A stretch of DNA of 54,428 bases from Mycobacterium sp. GTDB taxonomy: Bacteria; Actinomycetota; Actinomycetes; Mycobacteriales; Mycobacteriaceae. Position numbers and translations under genes: made by a program. This document shows, in pieces, positions 8,103-16,134 of the stretch (within the stretch, counting starts at the first letter, position 1; the number at the start of each line of letters is the position of its first letter). Below the pieces are notes generated by a model. The model worked only from the letters and a program-made list of their open reading frames with translations. It did not search any database and was not told the origin of the DNA. The stretch lies in assembly GCA_023264735.1 (NCBI GenBank), contig JAHFVD010000051.1:1-54428 (forward strand). The letters run 5' to 3'.

Positions 8103-8271
8103 ACGTCGGAGGGAACACATACCCGGGCCGAATTGGAGCTCGAACGTGTAGCAGCGGAGATCGACTGCCGAAGCTGCGGTGAACATTCCGAGAGCACCTC
8201 GAGATGGGCGCTGCGTGTCCGCACTGCGAGAGTTCCGACACGGTCACGTCGTTGGCGGTTGTCCGACGTAG
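8103..8271 (+). pseudogene. hypA: Frameshifted hypA remnant (C-terminal zinc-finger half)
   Basis: One frame reads TSEGTHTRAELELERVAAEI, then DCRSCGEHSESTSRWAL. The reading then moves by one base at about 8200-8210 to CPHCESSDTVT, and moves again before VVGG and a stop near 8271. Together this matches the C-terminal half of HypA: an ...A.L.IE..PA. strand, the CxxCG and CPxC zinc ligands, then a V.GG strand. HypA delivers nickel to hydrogenase large subunits. The N-terminal MHE nickel-binding part is not found, and two frameshifts break the rest. It lies opposite to the hox operon. Confidence 0.55.
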
Positions 8272-8275
8272 GGGG

Positions 8276-9412
8276 TTATTGTCCGATCGCGCTGCGGCTG
8301 GGCATTTCATCGCCGAAGTTGATGCCCATATCGCGGGCGGTCGCCAACGAATCGCAATCCAGGGGGACGGTCTTTTGGCGGCTGATGGCGTCAGCCAGCG
8401 GCACGTAGTCCACGGTCGGCGGATTCAGCGCCACCATGACACCGCGATGTCCCTCATCGAGTGCCCGCACAGCCGCGGCGCCGAAGCGTAAGCCAAGCAA
8501 TCGGTCGAACGAAGTCGGTGACCCGCCCCGTAGCAGATGCCCCAGCACCACGGTGCGCGCCTCCCGCCCCGTCATGTGCTCAAGCTGGGCGGCGACTTTA
8601 GCGCCGACTCCGCCGAGACGTTCCGCCTGCCCGACTGCCTTGCCTACGATCGACAGATCTCCCCCAGCCGGCCGCGCACCCTCGGCGACACAGATAATCG
8701 AAAACTTCGCACCGTGCCGCTCGCGGTGAGCGACCAACGCCGCCACCGGCTCTAGGTCGAACGGGATCTCCGGAATCAGGATGGCATGTGCGCCCGACGC
8801 CATACCGGCGTGCAGCGCAATCCACCCGGCGTAGCGGCCCATCACCTCCACCACGATGATGCGCCCGTGCGATGTCGCGGTCGAGAACAGCCGGTCGATG
8901 CATTCCGAGGCAAAGTCGACGGCTGTATCGAAACCGAATGTCGAGGCGGTCTTCTCCAGATCGTTGTCGATCGTCTTGGGCACCCCGACCAGCGGCAGCC
9001 CCGCCTCATGCAAGTGACGGCCGATCGCCAACGATCCGTCGCCTCCGACCGTAATCAACGCATCAATGCGGTGCTCGTCGAACCGGTTGAGCAGCTCGCG
9101 GGTCCGATCCACCTCCGACCAGGTGCCATCGCTCTGCTGCACTGGAAAGGCGATTGGATTGCCGCGATTGGTGGTGCCCAGGATCGTTCCGCCCTGATGC
9201 AGGATGCCGCGAACTCTTTCACGCGTGAGCGCGATCAGCCCGCCTTCGGGATACTCGTCGGGAAGAAGCAGTCCATTGAAGCCGTCGCGGATACCGACAA
9301 CATCCCATCCGCGATTACGCGCGGCCAAGGTGGCCGAGCGGATGACGGCGTTGAGCCCTGGCGCGTCACCACCGCCGGTACTGATCGCGATGCGCTTGAT
9401 AGCAGATTCCAC
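8276..9412 (-). CDS. 6-phosphofructokinase, PfkA type (ATP-binding signature)
   Basis: 378 residues from GTG 9412, chosen because AGGG lies 8 bases upstream and KRIAISTGGGDAPGLNAVI follows at once. GGDGS, with Gly where PPi enzymes have Asp, suggests ATP as donor. PKTIDND carries the catalytic Asp and a Lys typical of the mixed actinobacterial group. EVMGRYAGWIALHAG is the substrate-binding region. The main mycobacterial PfkA has GGEGT here, as I recall, so this is likely a second, divergent paralogue. It faces a DosR-box-containing spacer and sits beside dormancy-type genes, so hypoxic expression is plausible. Confidence 0.88.
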   Translation of the reverse strand: MESAIKRIAISTGGGDAPGLNAVIRSATLAARNRGWDVVGIRDGFNGLLLPDEYPEGGLIALTRERVRGILHQGGTILGTTNRGNPIAFPVQQSDGTWSEVDRTRELLNRFDEHRIDALITVGGDGSLAIGRHLHEAGLPLVGVPKTIDNDLEKTASTFGFDTAVDFASECIDRLFSTATSHGRIIVVEVMGRYAGWIALHAGMASGAHAILIPEIPFDLEPVAALVAHRERHGAKFSIICVAEGARPAGGDLSIVGKAVGQAERLGGVGAKVAAQLEHMTGREARTVVLGHLLRGGSPTSFDRLLGLRFGAAAVRALDEGHRGVMVALNPPTVDYVPLADAISRQKTVPLDCDSLATARDMGINFGDEMPSRSAIGQ

Positions 9413-9593
9413 AACGCGCACCCTATGCAATGGGACATCGGGCGGCAGGGCGAACGGCTTCTGGGCTTGGTGGCCAGTACCAAGCCGGCCGTAGCGCGGT
9501 AGCGACCACGCTTTTCTCATTGACGGCGCGAATGATTGGGCTACTGCCGGGTTGCCGCAGCATGGCGTGAATCCGGCCGCCGATCAGTCGGCG

Positions 9594-9630
9594 GGGACTT
9601 TCGCTTCGACTTGAAGGGACAACCGGCCCT
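9594..9630 (+). promoter_or_regulatory. Two tandem DosR-box-like sites
   Basis: GGGACTTTCGCTTCG at 9594-9608 (9 of 12 informative positions of GGGACTTNNGNCCCT) and GGGACAACCGGCCCT at 9616-9630 (10 of 12). The starts are 22 bp apart, two helical turns, the spacing expected for cooperatively bound DosR dimers. They lie between the divergent phosphofructokinase and SRPBCC genes. The second site is centred 43 bases before the ATG at 9666, which would fit a leaderless transcript starting there. Confidence 0.5.
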
Positions 9631-9665
9631 AGCCGCATGGCCGCCGGACGCCGCAGAGTTAATAC

Positions 9666-10511
9666 ATGAGCGGGCACAAACAACGTGCGGCGATGGTCTC
9701 AACGCTGATTCTGCTTTATGCGGCCAGGCGGTACTACCGGAATTGGGGTACCACGAAGCAGGAATGCCGGATGGTTCTGCCTGGCGACGAACTCCTCAGG
9801 CAACCCGTGCTTCGCACGACCGAAGGGGTGTGGATCGATCGGTCGGCAAGTGCGGTCTGGCCGTGGCTTGTGCAGATGGGACAAGACCGCGGCGGTGCCT
9901 ACGGTCTTGAGTTGCTGGAGAACTCGATCGGGCTGCACTATCGCAACGCTGATCGCATTCATCCGGAGTGGCAACACCTCAGCGTCGGCGACGTCGTCCG
10001 GCTGGCGCCCAAAGGCTGGCTTCGACTGCACGACGGGATCGTGATGCGGGTTGTCGCATTGACCGACGAACGATCCATCGTCCTACACGCGGGGCCGCCG
10101 AGCCTGCCATGGGAAACTGTCTGGTCATTTCATCTGATCCCGTACGGGGATGACCGCTGCCGGGTCCTCGTTCGGACGAGGGTGGCGCTGCGGCACCCAG
10201 GTGAGGTGTTGTTGGCGGAGCTGGCCGGCCCCGCCACCGCGCTGATCACCCGCGGTCTGTTGAAAGGCATTCAGCGACGGGTGTCAGAGGTTGACAACAA
10301 CCAAGAACGGCAAAGCATTTCGCCAGTAGTGGTCGACATCGAACCGATACCCCAGGCCGACGACGCCGATATCGCCGAACAAGCGCGCCCGGTCGAGGAC
10401 AACGGCGAAGACGACGATCCGCCTGGCGATCTGGGGGCATCGTGGAACGCCGACCTCGGCGATCTGCTTGAACAGCGGCAGGCCGTGTGCGATGTCCCCC
10501 CAGCTGAGTAG
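9666..10511 (+). CDS. SRPBCC-like conserved protein with N-terminal membrane segment
   Basis: 281 residues. Residues ~10-22 are hydrophobic (MVSTLILLYAA) and may anchor it. Residues ~45-210 look like the START/SRPBCC fold seen in many mycobacterial polyketide-cyclase-like proteins (VWIDRSASAVWPWLVQMGQD..., then ..WSFHLIP...RVLVRTRV). The last ~70 residues are acidic and Gln/Pro-rich and look disordered. No catalytic residues are evident and the ligand is unknown. It is followed 73 bases later by the Acg-like gene, probably in one transcript. DosR-box-like sites upstream suggest hypoxic control. Confidence 0.75.
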   Translation: MSGHKQRAAMVSTLILLYAARRYYRNWGTTKQECRMVLPGDELLRQPVLRTTEGVWIDRSASAVWPWLVQMGQDRGGAYGLELLENSIGLHYRNADRIHPEWQHLSVGDVVRLAPKGWLRLHDGIVMRVVALTDERSIVLHAGPPSLPWETVWSFHLIPYGDDRCRVLVRTRVALRHPGEVLLAELAGPATALITRGLLKGIQRRVSEVDNNQERQSISPVVVDIEPIPQADDADIAEQARPVEDNGEDDDPPGDLGASWNADLGDLLEQRQAVCDVPPAE

Positions 10512-10584
10512 CCGTCACAGTTTTGACGCCCCGGCGATTCCCTCGCGGTCCACGCCATAGTTCGCAGGTGTAGGAGGAAGTGTC

Positions 10585-11571
10585 ATGATCCGAACAACGC
10601 TGTCGCGCGACGTCATCGCCCACGCTGTGCATCGTGCGTGCCGAGCCCCGTCGATCCACAACAGCCAACCATGGCGTTTCGATGGCGACCACGCCGGCGG
10701 ACTGCAGCTATTTCTGGACCGTGATCGTCTCGTCGACGCAGACTCCTCGGGTCGGCAAGCACTCCTGAGTTGCGGGGCGGTGCTCGACCACTTCAGGGTC
10801 GCTCTGGCTGCGGCTGGTTGGGTGGCGAACGTCGACTATTACCCCAATCCCAACGATTACACGCACTTGGCGTCGATCGGCTTCGTTCCCATGGAGTTCG
10901 TCACCGATGCCCACCGGGACCGCGCCGATGCGATCCTCACACGACGCACCGACCGCTTGCCCTTTGACGAGCCCGCCGATTGGGACGCCTTCGAGAGTGT
11001 GTTGCGCCAGCAGGTCGGCGATGATCTCGCCTTGTTGGATGTTCTTCCCGACAACGCACGCCCGCAACTTGCCGAAGCATCCCAGCTGACAGAATCACTG
11101 CGCCTGTACGATTCGTCGTATCATGCTGAATTGGCATGGTGGACTGGGCCATTCGGAGCTTCTGACGGCATACCGCAAAGTTCGCTCGTCACGGCTGCAG
11201 AAGGTGATCGGGTGGATATCGGCCGCAACTTCCCCGTCACCCACCATCGCGAGAGGCGTTCGCAGGTGTCCGAAGACAGGTCGAAGATCATCATGTTGTC
11301 TGCCTTCGACGACCGCCGCCTCGACATCCTCACCTGCGGCGAGGCGCTTTCGGTAGCGCTTCTGGAGGCGACGATGGCGGGCTTCGCGACCTGCCCGCTG
11401 ACCCATATGACCGAGCTCGCGGCCAGCCGTGACATCCTCAGCGGGCTTTCCGGGCGCGCGCTGCCCCAGGTCTTGGTCCGGGTCGGCTCTGTACCGGCGT
11501 CCGACGACGTCGAACCGCCGACCCCTCGCCGCCCGCTGGACGAGGTGCTCACCTGGGGTGTGGCACCTTGA
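10585..11571 (+). CDS. Acg-family FMN-binding nitroreductase-like protein
   Basis: 328 residues with the Acg signature APSIHNSQPWRF near residue 18 and a C-terminal nitroreductase half (ILTCGEALSVALLEATMAG, then TCPLTHMTELAASRDIL). The length equals Acg (Rv2032) and its paralogues in the M. tuberculosis DosR regulon, which bind FMN tightly and may store flavin rather than reduce nitro-compounds. AGGAGG lies 8 bases before the ATG. It stands between an SRPBCC gene and a DosS-like kinase, a typical dormancy setting. Confidence 0.88.
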   Translation: MIRTTLSRDVIAHAVHRACRAPSIHNSQPWRFDGDHAGGLQLFLDRDRLVDADSSGRQALLSCGAVLDHFRVALAAAGWVANVDYYPNPNDYTHLASIGFVPMEFVTDAHRDRADAILTRRTDRLPFDEPADWDAFESVLRQQVGDDLALLDVLPDNARPQLAEASQLTESLRLYDSSYHAELAWWTGPFGASDGIPQSSLVTAAEGDRVDIGRNFPVTHHRERRSQVSEDRSKIIMLSAFDDRRLDILTCGEALSVALLEATMAGFATCPLTHMTELAASRDILSGLSGRALPQVLVRVGSVPASDDVEPPTPRRPLDEVLTWGVAP

Positions 11572-11642
11572 CGTTGAACTCGGTTGTTCAGCGAACAGGC
11601 CTGGTCATCCTGGTGACCCGTCAATAGGATATTGACGCTGCG

Positions 11643-11670
11643 TATAATCTCGCAGCTGGAGGGGTCCAGC
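11643..11670 (+). promoter_or_regulatory. -10 element and a hairpin enclosing the kinase ribosome-binding site
   Basis: A perfect TATAAT lies at 11643-11648, with no convincing -35 at the right distance. Just after it, GCTGGA (11655-11660) and TCCAGC (11665-11670) form a 6-bp inverted repeat around GGGG. The Shine-Dalgarno GGAGGGG lies within this hairpin, 9 bases before the GTG start of the sensor kinase. Such a hairpin could limit translation, but this is inferred from base pairing only. Confidence 0.45.
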
Positions 11671-11672
11671 CG

Positions 11673-13385
11673 GTGGAAAACGCGAACGAGGATCCGGCCT
11701 TCGCCGCGCTCGGGCAGCGCTCACTGGTCGGCAGCATGCGCGAGCAGCTCGATGAGCTGCTCAATTCGCGTGACCAGATGGAACATCTACTTCGAGTCGT
11801 CGTCGGCCTGGCCGCTGATCTCGATCTGGACGCGACTCTGCGGCGGATCGTCAGAGCGGCGATGGAGTTGACCGGCGCCCAGTACGGAGCCTTGGGTGTA
11901 CAGGGCGCTGACGGCCAGCTGGCATCGTTTCTGCACTCGGGTATCGATGACGCGACTGCCGCGACGATCGGCCACTTGCCGGTCGGGAAGGGCGTGCTGG
12001 GTGTCCTCGTTGAACATCCCGAACCGTTGCGGTTGGGCGACTTGGCGGCACACCCGGCCGCGGCCGGCTTTCCAGAGCACCACCCGCCCATGCGGGCCTT
12101 CCTCGGGGTGCCGATCACTATCAGGCACAGGGCCTTCGGCAGCCTGTACCTCACCCAGCCGACGGGAGGTCCCGAGTTCAACGAAGCGGACGAGGTTGTC
12201 GCTCGAGCACTTGCGGCCGCTGCTGCAGTGGCCATCGACAACGCCCGACTCTTTGAGCAGGCCCGGCGCACGGCTGAATGGGTCGACGCCAGCCGCGAAA
12301 TCACCACCGCCTTGTTGTCTGACGCCAACCCGGTGCAGCAACCGCTCCGGTTGATCGCAGAGCGCGCCTGTGAGCTGACCCGTGCCGAGCAGGGCATCGT
12401 CCTAGTCCCAGGTGACCCCGATCTGCCAGCCGCCGAGGTCCAGACCTTAGTGATCTCGGCGGCGGTGGGGTTGATGGCCGACGAGGTGGTCGGCCAGGAA
12501 GTTCCGGTGGACGCGTCGACGACCGGTGGGGTCTACCGATCGCGTACACCGTTGATTACCGAATCGTTTCGCCATCCCATCCAGGCATTTACCGACGTAG
12601 GCCAGCGGCCGGCGATCGTCATGCCGCTGTGCGACCAACAATCAGTGCTCGGCATCCTCGCGGTGGCTCGAAATAGGGATGACAGTCCTTTTGACGCGAA
12701 TCATCTGGAGCTGATGAGGGACTTCGCCGATCACGCCGTTGTCGCTCTGCGGGTATCCGAGAGCCGTGAGCAGGCGCGGGAAATGACTCTGATCGCCGAT
12801 CGCGAACGCATCGCGCATGACCTGCACGACCATGTCATTCAGCGACTCTTCGCCGCAGGCATGGATCTGCAAGGAACGATCGCGCGTTCGCACTCATCCG
12901 ACATCAACAAGCGCCTGAACCATACCGTCGATGACTTGCAATCCACCATCGACGAGATCCGGACCACGATTTTCGCGCTGCAGTCCCCCACCGCCGTCGC
13001 CGATGGGTTTCGTCAGCGAGTTCAGACCGTGATCCGCGAACTCACCGACAGCCGCGATATCGAAACCTCAGTTCACTTGTCGGGACCTCTGATCGTGGTC
13101 GGGCAGGAAGTCGCCGAACATGCCCTCGCCGTCATCGCCGAAGGAGTTAGCAACGTCGTACGGCACTCCGGCGCAGGGCATCTCGTCATCGGCGTCGTGG
13201 TGGGCGACGAACTGACCGTCGACATTACCGACGATGGATGCGGCATCGACCCAGCCAATCAGCGGCGCAGTGGATTGGCGAACTTCGAGCGCCGGGCCCA
13301 GGCCGTCAGTGGGACCTGCGCGATCGACAGTCGCCCAGGTGGGGGTACCCATATCCGCTGGGTCGCGCCGTTGACAACCCGTTAG
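11673..13385 (+). CDS. DosS/DosT-like GAF-GAF sensor histidine kinase
   Basis: 570 residues from GTG 11673. GAF-A (~50-200) contains HHPPMRAFLGVPI near residue 135, the segment that carries the haem-ligand His in DosS/DosT. GAF-B is at ~225-370. The dimerisation/phospho-acceptor motif HDLHDHVIQRLF (~381) and a HATPase domain (DDGCGIDP, ~528) follow. DosS and DosT sense O2, NO or CO and phosphorylate DosR. No response regulator is adjacent, so it is an orphan kinase. N/G-box residues look intact. It ends 8 bases before a convergent small gene. Confidence 0.9.
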   Translation: MENANEDPAFAALGQRSLVGSMREQLDELLNSRDQMEHLLRVVVGLAADLDLDATLRRIVRAAMELTGAQYGALGVQGADGQLASFLHSGIDDATAATIGHLPVGKGVLGVLVEHPEPLRLGDLAAHPAAAGFPEHHPPMRAFLGVPITIRHRAFGSLYLTQPTGGPEFNEADEVVARALAAAAAVAIDNARLFEQARRTAEWVDASREITTALLSDANPVQQPLRLIAERACELTRAEQGIVLVPGDPDLPAAEVQTLVISAAVGLMADEVVGQEVPVDASTTGGVYRSRTPLITESFRHPIQAFTDVGQRPAIVMPLCDQQSVLGILAVARNRDDSPFDANHLELMRDFADHAVVALRVSESREQAREMTLIADRERIAHDLHDHVIQRLFAAGMDLQGTIARSHSSDINKRLNHTVDDLQSTIDEIRTTIFALQSPTAVADGFRQRVQTVIRELTDSRDIETSVHLSGPLIVVGQEVAEHALAVIAEGVSNVVRHSGAGHLVIGVVVGDELTVDITDDGCGIDPANQRRSGLANFERRAQAVSGTCAIDSRPGGGTHIRWVAPLTTR

Positions 13386-13392
13386 CCAGCTA

Positions 13393-13695
13393 TCAGCTTG
13401 TGATCGTCTCCCGATCGCTGTCCGGCTTTGATAGTGCATGGTCGGCGGTCTTGAGAAGACTGCGGTGAAATTTGTATTGCGCTTGAACCAGATCGTCTGC
13501 CAGCTCGAGGGCGGCATCGACGACCTTGTTGCGCAACGGCTGAACCAACTCGGGGACGGTTTCATCGATCGCGTCGCGGAACTTGCGCAGCGCCGCGCCG
13601 GCGGCGCGCTGGCCGGATTCAGCCGACGCACGCAACTCCTCCGTGAGATCGCTGGCCTTTGGCTCTGATTTCTTTTGCTGGACAGTCTCTTTCAT
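13393..13695 (-). CDS. Small helical, coiled-coil-like protein of unknown function
   Basis: 100 residues, Lys-rich at the N-terminus (MKETVQQKKSEPKASD), followed by long amphipathic helix without Cys or a signal peptide. Overall the pattern (ELRASAESGQRAAGAALRKF, then NKVVDAALELADDLVQAQYKF) recalls phasin-like or HbhA-like surface helices, but I do not recognise the family. A DosR-box-like site and two hairpins lie upstream (13783-13838). It is flanked by DosS-like and Rv2629-like genes, so a dormancy role is possible. Confidence 0.6.
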   Translation of the reverse strand: MKETVQQKKSEPKASDLTEELRASAESGQRAAGAALRKFRDAIDETVPELVQPLRNKVVDAALELADDLVQAQYKFHRSLLKTADHALSKPDSDRETITS

Positions 13696-13773
13696 CTTCG
13701 TGTCTCTTTCATTGGTGGTGCGATGCGGGAAACGGAGTTGGCCGCCAGATCAACCGTATTTCATACAGCCGTC

Positions 13774-13808
13774 GGCCCATATGGCCGAAGGCCCCCGACC
13801 TTCGGGCC
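13774..13808. repeat. Two short inverted repeats in the promoter region of the small helical gene
   Basis: TCGGCC-CATAT-GGCCGA is a perfect 6-bp inverted repeat. It is followed by GGCCGAAGG and CCTTCGGGCC arms around a C-rich loop up to about 13808. They overlap each other in GGCCGA, so two alternative hairpins are possible. There is no T-run after them, so terminator function is unlikely; operator or RNA-structure roles are open. Confidence 0.35.
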
Positions 13809-13823
13809 GGATTGGGCGACGAG

Positions 13824-13838
13824 CCCGACGAAAGTCCC
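13824..13838 (-). promoter_or_regulatory. DosR-box-like site
   Basis: On the minus strand it reads GGGACTTTCGTCGGG: the first half of the motif is perfect and the second half weak (9 of 12 informative positions). It shares GGGACTTTCG with the box at 9594. It lies about 130 bases before the start of the small helical protein gene. Confidence 0.35.
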
Positions 13839-13896
13839 CATCTCATAGAGCCTCAATGGCCTTGGAGCTCAGCGGTGAGCGCATGGTTAACCGGTG

Positions 13897-15012
13897 TCAG
13901 TAACTCGGTGGCACATAACGGAGCAGTGCCCCAACGCCATCGGCCAACTGCAGACCGGCCGCGGCGGGAACCAGGTCGGCACCCAGTGCCATGGCCGCGA
14001 AAGGCAGCGCTTCATCAGCCCGCAAGGTCCGGGCCGGCGCAATACCGAAACTGGACAGGGTATCCGCATCGAGCGCAATGGCGGTCAAATCGTCTCCAGC
14101 AAGGACGGTTTCGTCGCTCATCTGGCCGATGATCAGGGCGGTGACGGCATTCTCGCGCAATGCCGCGGAAACCGCGTCGAGACCAGTTACGGCGCGGCCC
14201 GAACGCTGACCGGTCGCAGCTAGATACTGATCCGCGACCTGCTGTGCGATTTGGCGGCGTCGAGCCTGGAACTCACCAGCGATGGCGCGGTGAACGGCGT
14301 CGTCGATGCCCGTGTGGCGGCTACCGGTGCCAGGTTGAGCGACACGTGCGGCAACTCGCTCAGGCAGCGCCGACAGCAACTCGGCACGCACCCTGTCTTG
14401 GCCGATGACGAGGACGAAATCCACAGCCTCGCGGTCTAGCTCGTGAGTGAGATGGTCGGCGACAGCGCGGACGTTCTTGCGCACCTCCTCTTCGACCCGG
14501 TGCTGCGAATCGCCCCAGGCATTCAACCCTGCTGCCGCGGCCTTGTGCACCGGATAGCCCCCGGCCTCGATGGTTTCACAGACTGTTGATTCACCGCGGT
14601 AGCGCGTGAAGTCGGCACCGACCTGGTCGATCGCGAGCACCATCAACGCGCCGGAAATCGGTCCGAAGTCGATGATCGGGACGATGTACGGCAATGTCGA
14701 CACCCGGACCACGGGTGTGACGGGCGCGTTGGTCAGGCACTCATCGACCAGCACCTCGCCATCGCCACATATCAAACCGCGCCCACCGTGCTCAGCAGCC
14801 GGCCGCGCCTGGAAGGCTTGTTCGAGCGGCCCGATGAGTGCCGGGTGGGCCCCTTGCCGCTCAAGCTCGCGCGCGATGTCCTGCCACAGCAATTCCATGC
14901 GAAACGCCGCGTCGGGTTCGTCGTGGGTGTCGGCATAGTACACCGATGCGAACGGACCCTTGGCAGCGAGAAGATGTTGTGCCACAGGTGAATAGGTCGT
15001 TACGTTCGTCAC
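13897..15012 (-). CDS. Rv2629-like protein (eRF1/Vms1-like family)
   Basis: 371 residues, matching the length of Rv2629, a member of the M. tuberculosis DosR regulon. The C-terminal half has the eRF1 domain-2/3-like pattern (VDFVLVIGQDRVRAELLSAL..., then ..VTALIIGQMSDETVLAG). The family is annotated as release-factor-like or Vms1-like, and its biochemical role is unsettled. A near-perfect DosR-box-like site lies ~100 bases upstream. The neighbours (Acg-like, small helical protein, DosS-like) fit a dormancy cluster. Confidence 0.85.
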   Translation of the reverse strand: MTNVTTYSPVAQHLLAAKGPFASVYYADTHDEPDAAFRMELLWQDIARELERQGAHPALIGPLEQAFQARPAAEHGGRGLICGDGEVLVDECLTNAPVTPVVRVSTLPYIVPIIDFGPISGALMVLAIDQVGADFTRYRGESTVCETIEAGGYPVHKAAAAGLNAWGDSQHRVEEEVRKNVRAVADHLTHELDREAVDFVLVIGQDRVRAELLSALPERVAARVAQPGTGSRHTGIDDAVHRAIAGEFQARRRQIAQQVADQYLAATGQRSGRAVTGLDAVSAALRENAVTALIIGQMSDETVLAGDDLTAIALDADTLSSFGIAPARTLRADEALPFAAMALGADLVPAAAGLQLADGVGALLRYVPPSY

Positions 15013-15106
15013 CGGTCAGCTCCTTGTTTCAACGCTCAATCAGCTTCGGCCGCAAGAAATAATTGCGTCTACGCATCACGATGCGCGGGGTGGCAGGGCG
15101 ACGGAA

Positions 15107-15121
15107 AGTGCCAAAAGTCCC
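15107..15121 (-). promoter_or_regulatory. Strong DosR-box-like site upstream of the Rv2629-like gene
   Basis: The minus strand reads GGGACTTTTGGCACT, which matches 11 of 12 informative positions of GGGACTTNNGNCCCT. It lies between the stop of the short Acg-like gene and the Rv2629-like start, 95-110 bases upstream of that start. It is the best single match in the window. Confidence 0.55.
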
Positions 15122-15143
15122 CACGCAGAGGGATTGCTGAGTG

Positions 15144-15929
15144 TTACGGATCGACACTCAACGGCGGCCAGCCCACCCGCAGCAGCATCTGCGGAAACAG
15201 CATGTCATCGAACACGCTCGTGCGTAGCCTCGTCCGCGTATCGGCGACTTCGAGCTCCTCCGCCAGCGCGCATGAGGCCAATCCCTGAACGGTCGCAGTG
15301 AGCAACACCGCGCTAGTCGCTTCGCCGGCCCGAAGCTGACTGCCGATATCGTCGGCCGCGGTCCCCAATGCAAGTAGGACACCGCTGTCACTGGCTTTTG
15401 ACACACCGGCAGCAGGTTCAGGTAGCGGAACGTAGTGTTGCGCCTGCGGTCCGAGAAACGCATCGGTGGTTTCGATCCGCCGCATCGTTGCGCCGTGGCG
15501 CGCCGCGTGAGCACCCATCAGAGCAATGTCGCCCATCGCAACGGGCCATGAGTTGTAAGCGCGTCGATCGTCCTGCCGCCGGGGAATTGCTGCCGCCATC
15601 GCAATGTCGATATCAGCGGGTGCGCCGCGGTGCAGTTGCAGTGACGCGAGGTGATCGGAGTGGTCTGGATTCGGGAGCCGATGGACGCCGGTGCGCCAGC
15701 CCAACGCGCACAGTGCAATCGATGCGTGGTGCAGGGCTGCTCCGCAGTTGACGATGAGGCCATGGCCGTCGGCGGTCTGGTTCGAACGCACCTCGGGTTT
15801 GACGTAGAGATTCAGCGTGTGCGGCCCAATTTGCCACTGCCATGGTTGCGAATTCTGGCCCGACGGCGCGCGGTTGGCCAATTCGATTGCGGTGCTGAGG
15901 GTGGCGTCGTCAGGGAAATCTGTAGTCAT
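15144..15929 (-). CDS. Short Acg-family nitroreductase-like protein
   Basis: 261 residues from ATG 15929. The N-terminal motif APSGQNSQPWQW and C-terminal GEATSAVLLTATVQGLASCA place it in the Acg family. It is about 70 residues shorter than Acg proteins (~330). The missing part is in the middle: the alignable region jumps from GATMRRIETTD to a Val/Leu-rich strand before GEATSA. This may be an old in-frame deletion that removed part of the FMN pocket or lid. A palindromic DosR-like box lies 77 bases upstream, shared with the divergent stress-protein remnant. Confidence 0.8.
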   Translation of the reverse strand: MTTDFPDDATLSTAIELANRAPSGQNSQPWQWQIGPHTLNLYVKPEVRSNQTADGHGLIVNCGAALHHASIALCALGWRTGVHRLPNPDHSDHLASLQLHRGAPADIDIAMAAAIPRRQDDRRAYNSWPVAMGDIALMGAHAARHGATMRRIETTDAFLGPQAQHYVPLPEPAAGVSKASDSGVLLALGTAADDIGSQLRAGEATSAVLLTATVQGLASCALAEELEVADTRTRLRTSVFDDMLFPQMLLRVGWPPLSVDP

Positions 15930-15995
15930 ATGCACACGCCGCCTCCGATGGAATGTGATCGTCAGATCGACGATGCCGCGCCCAAACACAATCGT

Positions 15996-16015
15996 CCAGG
16001 GACGCAAGTCCCGAA
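15996..16015. promoter_or_regulatory. Palindromic DosR-box-like site in a divergent promoter
   Basis: The core GGGACGCAAGTCCC at 15999-16012 is followed by GAA. It matches 12 of 14 core positions of the 20-bp palindrome TTSGGGACTWWAGTCCCSAA. It lies between the short Acg-like gene (minus) and the universal stress protein remnant (plus). Confidence 0.5.
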
Positions 16016-16036
16016 AGCTGATGACGACCCATATTG

Positions 16037-16072
16037 GGGACCAATGACCGCGTGGCGAGGACCTTCGCCCCT
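16037..16072 (+). promoter_or_regulatory. Second and third DosR-box-like sites of the divergent promoter
   Basis: AGGACCTTCGCCCCT at 16058-16072 matches 10 of 12 informative motif positions. A weaker GGGACCAATGACCGC at 16037-16051 (8 of 12) starts 21 bases before it. The stronger site is centred 70 bases before the stress-protein ATG at 16135. Confidence 0.45.
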
Positions 16073-16134
16073 CCGTGATCACGACGTGTGCCGATAGCGT
16101 CGGTGTCATCTCAGACCACTGAGGGGAATTGGCC

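Larger units (their letters stand above)
7857..8275. other. Intergenic region upstream of hoxF
   Basis: 419 bases between hoxF and the downstream end of the phosphofructokinase gene. The right half holds a decayed hypA. The left half should hold the hox promoter. I see no clear -10/-35 pair. The only regulator-like site is a DosR-box-like half palindrome at 8065-8079. Confidence 0.5.

Noticed and set aside
11632..11637. TTGACG as -35 of the sensor-kinase promoter
   Set aside because: Only 5 bases separate it from TATAAT at 11643; sigma-70-type promoters need about 17.
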